From Byssothecium circinans (taxonomy: Eukaryota > Ascomycota > Dothideomycetes > Pleosporales > Massarinaceae): 64,000 bases of DNA. The stretch is taken from positions 104,138 through 168,137 of the forward strand of contig ML976991.1 of the NCBI GenBank assembly GCA_010015675.1, written 5' to 3'. Positions 57,109 through 64,000 of the stretch are shown here, piece by piece (the stretch's first letter is position 1; each line of letters opens with the position of its first letter). The translations under genes were made by a program, and so were the position numbers. The notes beneath the pieces were generated by a model. It was not told the DNA's origin and did not search any database. It worked only from the letters and a program-made list of their open reading frames with translations.

Positions 57109-58005
57109 TCACACTGCAAACTTCACCGCCCTGGCCGATTCAACCGGGGCAGCACGTATCTCCCTCTCGACGGTAGCCTCCCTCGATGACGCGCCTCCGA
57201 CTCCTCTTCTCCTCCTTTCACTTCTCTTGGCCCTCGCTTCCCGGGCCTCTCTAGCTTTCCAGTCCATGACCTGCTGCCTCCTCTTCTGCGCCCGAGCATG
57301 AGCAATTGCCGGCGTAGGTTGAAATCCGATTCCATTCAGTCCCGTTCCATCATCGTCAGGGTCAGTCGATGGTCCAGCCAGGTGCCCCGTGATCTCACTA
57401 TCCTTCCACGTGAGGTCCGAAAGTGGGGGCGAAGGCGATTTCTTCCTCTGGCGGGGTTGCTGAGAACGGCCTTGCGACTTCGAAGTTTGATGCGAGAGGG
57501 AAGACTGCTGTGAAATGGATGCGGGAGCGGCAGATGAGATGAAAGCGGTGGGTTGTTGCGCAAAGGAAACAACGTCTGAGAAGATGCGGGGTTGTGGTAT
57601 CGGGGGCTGAGGTGGCTCCTTCGAGTCGTCTCGCCGCGAACTCACCGCAATAGTGTCCAGTATCCGCACTTGTTTCTTCTGTGCCTTTTTCTTCGCTTCC
57701 ACGAGATGTTCGTCCAGCGACGTGACGCTATCCGGTCTGATCTCATCCAGCTTGGGCTTCTTCCTAACAGCATCGTCGACTGGTGAGAGCGGGCTCAAGG
57801 GGATTTCCGATGTTCCCGTCAAGCTCATGCCCCCCAGTTGGTCTGCAACCGCATTGCGCGGACTGTCTGGGGAGGGACTGCCCGATGGGGGCGTTGGAGT
57901 CGATGCGGGGCGGAGAGCGGTGTTTAGAAGTGGGATGGGCGGGGGTTGTTGATCGCGCTTACGCTTGGGCGAGGGGTGGAAGGCCGAAAGCGTGGTGGGC
58001 GGCAT
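57109..58005 (-). CDS. Conserved fungal protein of unknown function
   Basis: Single exon, 298 aa, from ATG 58005 (MPPTTLSAFHPSPKRKRDQQ). Mostly disordered: Pro/Ser-rich with basic clusters SPKRKRDQQ and VRKKPKLDE that look like nuclear signals. The one ordered and likely conserved stretch is LTWKDSEITGHLAGPSTDPD followed by DDGTGLNGIGFQPTPAIAHA and a basic helix RAQKRRQQVMDWKAREAREA ending RRRRG. I believe I have seen this DDGTGxNGIGFxPTPAxA block in other filamentous fungi, but I cannot attach a function. Probably nuclear. Confidence 0.68.
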   Translation of the reverse strand: MPPTTLSAFHPSPKRKRDQQPPPIPLLNTALRPASTPTPPSGSPSPDSPRNAVADQLGGMSLTGTSEIPLSPLSPVDDAVRKKPKLDEIRPDSVTSLDEHLVEAKKKAQKKQVRILDTIAVSSRRDDSKEPPQPPIPQPRIFSDVVSFAQQPTAFISSAAPASISQQSSLSHQTSKSQGRSQQPRQRKKSPSPPLSDLTWKDSEITGHLAGPSTDPDDDGTGLNGIGFQPTPAIAHARAQKRRQQVMDWKAREAREARAKRSERRRRGVGGASSREATVEREIRAAPVESARAVKFAV

Positions 58006-58680
58006 GTTTTTAAGGATTGTGGAGTTACATGGTCAAAAAGTGATGCCGTAGTTTGTAAATATGGGAAAGTGGTGTTGATGACAGTGAAAGCAACAGACAA
58101 GCATGCTGCCCTTTCTGGGACGATCACCAAGCGAATGTGGGGCGCATGCACAGACCGCATCGTAGGGCTGAACCCTGACGTTTTGTCCCAGGGCCTTTAC
58201 CTCCGAAAGCATTTCATCTTGTGATGCTTATTACTTCTACATTGCCAAAGAAATCTCTGTGGCTCAAGCCAAACTTGCAAGAATTGTGTATTAAAACTTC
58301 TAAAAACAACCAATGACTTCCCTCATTGTTGCCTAGCCGACCGCGCCTGCCCAAAAGCAAACTCCTTCTCTCATGCAGTAACCGCGATGTGATCATTCTC
58401 ATATACCAGAGCACTCTCAGTTACCTCTTATCACTTTTAATACAGTCTGAAAGCGCAGTTAAGCCGACCAAACGGCGCCATGCTTGAATAAGATCTGTCG
58501 CTCTTCTCCACTTCCACCTTGAACATTGTTTGCCTTCAAACCGCTCAAGACCCACGACTGCTACAATCACCTATCAAGCGCCTGGAGTCCCCATATCAAG
58601 CCTGAACCAAACAAACGCTCACAAATATCTACCTTACATCATACGCCCGCCAGATCATCCACAAACCCCCGGACACAACA
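58006..58680. other. Divergent intergenic region
   Basis: 675 bp between the hypothetical protein gene and the PARG-like gene. No repeat or RNA gene seen. Confidence 0.55.
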
Positions 58681-59755
58681 ATGTCCTCAGGCTCAATCAG
58701 CAAATACTTCAACAAGCCTCCCACACCTACCCAGAACAGGCAGGACAAGCGCCGCGACACTCTCCGCCAAACCGCAGAAAGTACTCTAGCCGTCCTCCCT
58801 CGCCTTATCTCCCAATACCGAGCATTCAACGCTCAAGCATCCACTACATACAACCTCGACAGCACTCCACCCCTCGATCCCTCCAAATGTCCAGGATTCA
58901 AGCTCCCTCCATCCAGCGATGATGCGATAGAAACCGCAGAGGAGAAAGAGGGCGGTACTAAAGGTCTAGGAACCAGAATCCGCGTCATCAACGGCGACAC
59001 CCTCGACACCGCTGCCTCACTCCAGCAAGACCCAACCGTAGGCGAGATAACGAGACCGATCCCAACTTCCGTAAGTCAAGAAACCATACCCCAATCCCTC
59101 CACTACCCCATTATATGAATTCTCCTAACAAACCCCCTCCCAGACGACCCCACACAAACCCGTGCTCATCCTCAACCTCGCCTCAGAGAAGCACGCAGGC
59201 GGCGGCTGGCGCAACGGCGCCATGGCCCAAGAAGAAGAACTCTGCTACCGCACCACCCTCTCCGTCTCCCTCCACAAACACTACTACCCCATCCCCTCCC
59301 TCACCTGCCTCTACTCCCCCAATGTCGTCCTCTTCCGCTCCTCCTTCACATCCAACCACACACTCACCCAACTCCTTCCCCTCGACATGCCCGTCTACTC
59401 CGTCCTCAGTATCGCAGGCCTTCGGTCGCCGGCTGTCACGGATAGTGGCAAGTTCGCTGATGATGGGGATCGGAAGGCGTTGAAGGATAAGATTAGGTTG
59501 GTTCTTAGGGTGGCGGCGACGGAGGGGCATACGAAGTTAGTCCTCGGTGCGCTGGGTTGTGGGGTGTTTCGGAATCCGCCTGCTGAGGTTGCCGAGTGCT
59601 TTCTTGGGGTGTTTGCGGAAAAGGAGTTTTGCGGTGGGTGGTGGGAGGATGTGGTGTTTGCCGTCATGGATAATGCGCCAGAGGGCAGGGATGGGCAGAC
59701 TGGGAAGGGGAATTTTGGCGTGTTTTGGAGAGCGCTGGATGGAAAGGTTGTATGA
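58681..59755 (+). CDS. Microbial-type PARG-like macrodomain protein (TIGR02452 family)
   Basis: Two exons, 58681..59070 and 59144..59755, with a 73-bp intron (GTAAGT...CTCCCAG) in phase 0; 333 aa. After the joint, ILNLASEKHAGGGWRNGAMA continues QEEELCYRTTLSVSL, which holds the PARG signature GGG-x(6-8)-QEE, with both catalytic glutamates. YSVLSIAGLRSPAV and KLVLGALGCGVFRNPPAEVA are the usual macrodomain strands. Members remove poly- or mono-ADP-ribose. The first 12 residues, MSSGSISKYFNK, look like a degenerate PCNA-binding box. Convergent with RRP6, with 218 bp between the stops. Confidence 0.85.
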
Positions 59756-59922
59756 GAGTTTAGGTGGCTTTAAGAGTGACACATCACTGACGGAGTGCAA
59801 GAAGAAAGGACGGGAGAGAATATTGAGAGAAGAGATCAGAGGCTAGGCCCCGATCGATGCATCGTGATGAGATTCCTAGGGTCTAGGGAGGTATCAAACT
59901 ATGAAACTCAAGAATGCCCGCT

Positions 59923-59959
59923 CCATACCATGCCATGCCATGCCATGCCATTCCATGCA
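59923..59959. repeat. ATGCC pentanucleotide repeat
   Basis: CCATACCATGCCATGCCATG and on: about seven 5-bp units with two changed bases, in the 218-bp gap between the convergent PARG-like and RRP6 genes. Confidence 0.85.
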
Positions 59960-59973
59960 GTCAACCATCCCGC

Positions 59974-62406
59974 TCACGAAGTAAAAGTCCGGCTCTTGCC
60001 CGCCTTCTCCTTCTGCGACCGCGGCAACCCTTTCGGGACATCCGCAAGCTTAGCATACGGATTGAATCCCGCCGCCTTACTCTTCTTCTTCTCCTTCTTG
60101 CCCTTCCGATCTTTCCTCTCCGCATCCTGTGCATGCAGCACACTAGGCGCATTCGCATAGTCAAAGACCTCGCCGTCATCGTAATCGGCTGCAGCTGCTT
60201 GCTTTGCTCCCTTCTTCGCTTTTCTGGATGCCTTCCTTGCGGCCTTTTCTCTCCTGCGTACGACCTCGGGGTCTTCTTCGAGCATGATCTCGTCGCCCTG
60301 CATTGGGTCTAGTGCTGGGGAAGGTTCGTCTGCGGCTTCAGCATGCTTGCGCTTTCGACCGCCGAGTTGCTTAACGACGAAGATATCGGTGCGCTCGTCC
60401 TCTGCTGGCCTCTCACTCCTAGGGATGTATGTCGGCTTTTCCGTCACTGGTGAAGACTCTTCGGCGACAGCCTTCTCGTCGGCAAAGACCTCTGCAGTCA
60501 GTGGCGGCAGAGGCAACGCTAGATTTATGTCAACTGTGGACATGGAGCGGCGCTGCTCTGTCGGGCTGTGGGACCACAATGAGCCCCATAAAGAGGAGGT
60601 GGGTGCTCGGAGATCTGGTTGGTGGTATGCGATCGGAAGAGGTGCTTGTGGCGCAACTGGCGCGAAGACTTGCTGTGGGACTTTTGTAGGAGTAGCGTTA
60701 GGCTGCGGCCTCTCCATCCGCTGCAGTCTCTGCTCCCGCTCCGCATACCTCTTATCCGCGATCCTCTGCATCGTCACATTGAGATCAGGACCATGGATGC
60801 CCTCGGCTTTCGCTTTTGCGATGACCGGGACCAGACCGTCAGCATTCGCGCGCAGAATGTGTGACACATGTTGCACTGCATTGAAGAGAGCGGCCTTGTC
60901 TTCGGGCATGTATCGTGCAACCGAAAGAATTGCGTGGTTGGGCATGATGAATAGGGGGCTCTCGTCCTCCCTCCGCGCCAGATCGTCTCTCCACCTGTGC
61001 ACTGCCCGATATATAGCGAACTGCTGGGGTGTGAATTGAGCCGGCGTTCTCGTCAGTTGCTTGTGCCAACCATGGCTGCCCTGGCCGGATTCGTAGTCGT
61101 ATACGGGATGTTCGTAGCGCTGTAGGGCATACTCCTTGGACTTCTCCAGGACGTCTTGCACCTTATTCTTCTCCGGATCGCTGAAGTCGGACTTCTCCAC
61201 CAGTTCGTTCCGCATGCTGTCTTTTATGTAGAGTAGAAAATGAGTGTCAGCTCGGGCGTATTCCAGAAGCTCTGGTGAGAGCGGTCGTATCCTCCAGTCA
61301 GCCAGTTGATACTGCTTGTTCGCCTTAAAGTCGACGAATTTATCTAGCAAGAATGATAAACCCGCGCCAGTATATCCCAATGCTCGAGCTGCATGGTACG
61401 TGTCGAACAAGCCGACCACGTAGAGCCCCAGATCTCGCTGGAGCCATATTATGTCCATGAAGGAGCCGTGCAGAACCTTGAGAATGTTGGGATCGGCGAA
61501 GACCTCATTGAGGCACTCCAGTCTCCGCCTCCAGGGTTTCAGTGTGTCGATTATCCAGTCCTTCTCGCGTGTGCTGATCTGCATCAATGACACAATGCCC
61601 ACGTATGAACGGTTGTCGTGGTGTTCCAAGTCTACAGCTATCTCTTTGGCAGTCTTGAGCTCGGCCAGCATGGTCGCGAGGGCCTCCGGGGTATCGACAA
61701 AGGTTGCGGAGGTGGTCTCGAACGGCGGGTAGAGCTGTGGGGTCGACTGCTCGTACATGTCTGGCGGGTATTCGTAGGCCTCAATCTCGGCCTGGTAAGG
61801 ATGTGGGTACTGCTCTCGGTCATGGCGGTCTTTGAACGTCTTCAAGCACTCTTCCAGTGGAATCTTTGCATGAGGCTTCGTCGTTAGAAGAGGCAAAAAG
61901 CCGCCGGCCTCATTATTTTTGGGCATGTGCTCGAAATACAGCTGGGGCTTGGGAATATGCTTTGAGAGCACGCCAATGCTCGGACGGGGCTTGACATCTT
62001 TTGCGGCCTGCTTATGTGAGTTAACGAGTCCAAAGTGGTGGGGACGGGTGCATACCTGGTCGGCGCCGGGGCTCAGACGCTTCACCACTCCAGTGTATTC
62101 GTCCAGGCTAGTGTCGGCTTTCTCAAGCAAGCTGTCGATGACATCAACAACCCCCCTCCAATTGGCGTCTATGGCGTCGACATCGGGGAGCTTGGGACCT
62201 ACAGCGTCCGAGCTCGCTGCAGCGTTCTCGAGAAGGCGCTGCGCAAGTTGAAGAAGCCGCGCATTCTGGGCATCGAGCGCGGTGCCGACGTCGGGATCGA
62301 GCGAGCGCTGGAAGGCAATGTCGGCTCCGCTGATGCGCGTCGAGGAGCGGGTGGTGGAAACGAGGGCGGCTGAAATGGAGTCTTGGAGCGTCTTGAAGGA
62401 GTCCAT
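59974..62406 (-). CDS. RRP6: Nuclear exosome 3'-5' exoribonuclease Rrp6
   Basis: Two exons, 62406..62056 and 62007..59974; 794 aa. The 48-bp intron (GTATGC...AAGCAG) has no stop and keeps the frame, so the unspliced frame reads through. Domains: N-terminal PMC2NT cofactor-binding region (MDSFKTLQDSISAALVST), DEDD-Y exonuclease with AVDLEHHDNRSYVG (motif I), LHGSFMDIIWLQRDLGLYVV and DTYHAARALG (motif II), YARADTHFLLYI (motif III), then an HRDC domain (AIYRAVHRWRDDLARREDES) and a basic tail with KKEKKKSKAAGFNPYAK. Rrp6 trims rRNA, snoRNA and aberrant nuclear RNAs, with Rrp47 binding the N-terminal domain. The upstream region carries the CTTATCGATAAG palindrome shared with the DHR2-type helicase. 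Confidence 0.95.
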   Translation of the reverse strand: MDSFKTLQDSISAALVSTTRSSTRISGADIAFQRSLDPDVGTALDAQNARLLQLAQRLLENAAASSDAVGPKLPDVDAIDANWRGVVDVIDSLLEKADTSLDEYTGVVKRLSPGADQVCTRPHHFGLVNSHKQAAKDVKPRPSIGVLSKHIPKPQLYFEHMPKNNEAGGFLPLLTTKPHAKIPLEECLKTFKDRHDREQYPHPYQAEIEAYEYPPDMYEQSTPQLYPPFETTSATFVDTPEALATMLAELKTAKEIAVDLEHHDNRSYVGIVSLMQISTREKDWIIDTLKPWRRRLECLNEVFADPNILKVLHGSFMDIIWLQRDLGLYVVGLFDTYHAARALGYTGAGLSFLLDKFVDFKANKQYQLADWRIRPLSPELLEYARADTHFLLYIKDSMRNELVEKSDFSDPEKNKVQDVLEKSKEYALQRYEHPVYDYESGQGSHGWHKQLTRTPAQFTPQQFAIYRAVHRWRDDLARREDESPLFIMPNHAILSVARYMPEDKAALFNAVQHVSHILRANADGLVPVIAKAKAEGIHGPDLNVTMQRIADKRYAEREQRLQRMERPQPNATPTKVPQQVFAPVAPQAPLPIAYHQPDLRAPTSSLWGSLWSHSPTEQRRSMSTVDINLALPLPPLTAEVFADEKAVAEESSPVTEKPTYIPRSERPAEDERTDIFVVKQLGGRKRKHAEAADEPSPALDPMQGDEIMLEEDPEVVRRREKAARKASRKAKKGAKQAAAADYDDGEVFDYANAPSVLHAQDAERKDRKGKKEKKKSKAAGFNPYAKLADVPKGLPRSQKEKAGKSRTFTS

Positions 62407-64000
62407 GGCGAGTCTACTGGCGGGAATCTACCATAGCGCGCTTAAGAGGCTGTCTAGCAATTCAGCCTTTGTTGTAGGCGTGCGGAGGTCAGAGTGTGGA
62501 GAGTTACGATTTCATTAAGAGAAAGCTTTGGGAAAATCGTCTTGCAGGGCTTGGCGCGCCTTATCGATAAGGCTAGCTCCGTACCTTACCGTGACCGTCA
62601 CCTCGACCTTGACTTCCACTAGGTATCCCGAGGTCTGACATTGACCATCATGTCCGCTTCGCTAGCACCAGAATGCAATGAAGTAAAAGAGTGTGTATGC
62701 TGAGCCTAATTTTTAACAAGAACTAATAAGAACAGACGATATGACAACTGCTTCTTGAAATGGTACAGCGAGAGTAGGACATGACTACTTCCTTTCCAGT
62801 GTATCAAGTCTGATCGAGATCAGAGTTCCTACGAGGCACAGCCACCTCTGATGAATGCGATCCTCTCTTCAAGCAGTACGAGAAATGTCTTTCAGTCAGT
62901 AGTTTTCCATGTGGAATTGCAACCTCATCTGACCGTCACAGAAAGCATTGAAAGACCGAGGCATCGACAAAATGCTCAAAGAAGCTAGGGAAGACAACCG
63001 TGAGAACGATGCAGAGCACATGCGGCCAGTCAGTCTCCTTTACGCTACGTTCGATCTCCGCTAACGCCGCTAGAAACGATGATCTTTGGTGTCGATCCAT
63101 GTCCGGAGTTCTGGCCCTTTATCGGTATCCCTCGCATAACAGGCGTTATTGTACTCTACTCCACTGTACATACAACAAATCGTGATCCCAATCTAAAATC
63201 TTCATGATCTGATCACTGTATTCAAGTGCTGCCGCTTCCGCTCTCGTTACTAAGCAGTTAGTTCAGCAAATACATCAACTACGCGTTAGGGGCATTGATT
63301 GCTTGTAGGTTCGCGTTGAATCGGACTTGATGAGACTGACAAGCATGGGAATGGGAAGACCCACGGGATGTCATGGCACACAGTCCGTAATTGCGTCCTT
63401 GGTTGGATATGTCGCATGCTTGGTGAAGGACTGCTGGCTATAGGGAACGCAAAGACCCAAGGCTACTTTAACTGACTGGGTGTACAGTAGGGCGTAAAAT
63501 ATAGTTGTCATTCACCGCAGCGCGCTAGAATGGGCATCGAATATGAGTGGTCATTGGTCAGTCTAACTCTCTTTAGTTTAGTCCGTACATCGCGACTTCC
63601 GGTCCGAGATCAAACATTTAAATGTCAGGTACCTAGAGATTCCTCCTTTCCACCCAACTATCTTCTTGGCCGGATCCCCGCGGTAGCGAAATCTCGAGAA
63701 ACAAGCTATGATAACCATACTATGCAGAGCTCATCCAAGGGGATACAATACGTAATACACAGCCTCAACTAGGCGCTCAGCAGCTGCGCGCGTTTTTACG
63801 GCTTGTTTCTCAAGTCCGCAAGAGCCAGACTCTTAGTTTCTGCATGGCCAAGACGGCTACTATACGCGCCATTCTACAAAAAAGTCCTTCGAATGATGGC
63901 ATGCCCAGTCTCATACGCGCGTCATCCAAGTGCCCGCTACCTGCGATCAGACAGTGAGCACCGGCAAGCGAGTCTCCCTCCATCTCTGCGATATTTTTTC
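62407..64000. other. Window end, no gene seen
   Basis: 1.6 kb upstream of RRP6. Only short frames without family features. Apart from the palindrome at 62558 nothing is recognised. Confidence 0.5.
62558..62573. promoter_or_regulatory. Palindromic double-GATA element upstream of RRP6
   Basis: GCCTTATCGATAAGGC, a perfect 16-bp palindrome 152-167 bp upstream of the RRP6 ATG, with the same 12-bp core as at 5084 and 43923. Function is inferred. Confidence 0.5.

Overview
The window is nuclear DNA of a filamentous ascomycete (Pezizomycotina; the gene set and dense layout suggest Dothideomycetes, but the class is inference). Evidence: genes on both strands with short GT-AG introns (mostly 47-155 bp, GTATGT/GTAAGT-type donors, CTGAC/CTAAC-like branch points), fungus-specific families (fused desaturase-cytochrome b5, GH11 xylanase, PhiA-type wall protein, CorA-like and DUF7580-type proteins) and no prokaryotic signals. 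About 25 protein genes can be modelled. Many exons join only after splicing, and every joint used here was checked for phase.

Layout. 0-16 kb is conserved housekeeping: a Kel3-like kelch protein, a Dhr2/DHX33-type DEAH helicase, an FBXO9-like F-box protein, an Mtm1-type mitochondrial carrier, an ELYS-domain protein, a delta-9 desaturase, and the divergent pair RPS20 (uS10) and CUE3 (ASCC2-like). 16-24.6 kb holds a MITE-like inverted-repeat element, an APH-fold protein that has lost its catalytic aspartates, a six-exon TAN1, and an enoyl-reductase-type dehydrogenase. 24.9-30 kb holds a DUF7580-type protein divergent from a large uncharacterised locus that is probably one gene split by an unrecognised intron. 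30-46 kb is accessory: a secreted GH11 xylanase, a decayed ankyrin gene, an orphan protein with a 201-bp-spaced internal repeat, a TauD-type dioxygenase, a secreted cupredoxin, short palindromes, a CorA-like membrane protein with an 18-bp minisatellite broken by an N-run, and a PhiA-like secreted protein. 46.6-62.4 kb returns to core genes: a Myb-like protein, POL2 (DNA polymerase epsilon) divergent from COX20, a conserved hypothetical, a PARG-like macrodomain protein, and RRP6. The last 1.6 kb shows no gene.

Connections worth noting. uS10 is the ribosomal protein ubiquitinated on stalled ribosomes and Cue3 is the CUE-domain reader in the RQT complex; here they share one 350-bp divergent promoter. 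DHR2 and RRP6, both ribosome-biogenesis factors 57 kb apart, each carry a perfect CTTATCGATAAG palindrome upstream, with a third copy upstream of the CorA-like gene. I found no tRNA, rRNA, CRISPR or intact transposase gene.
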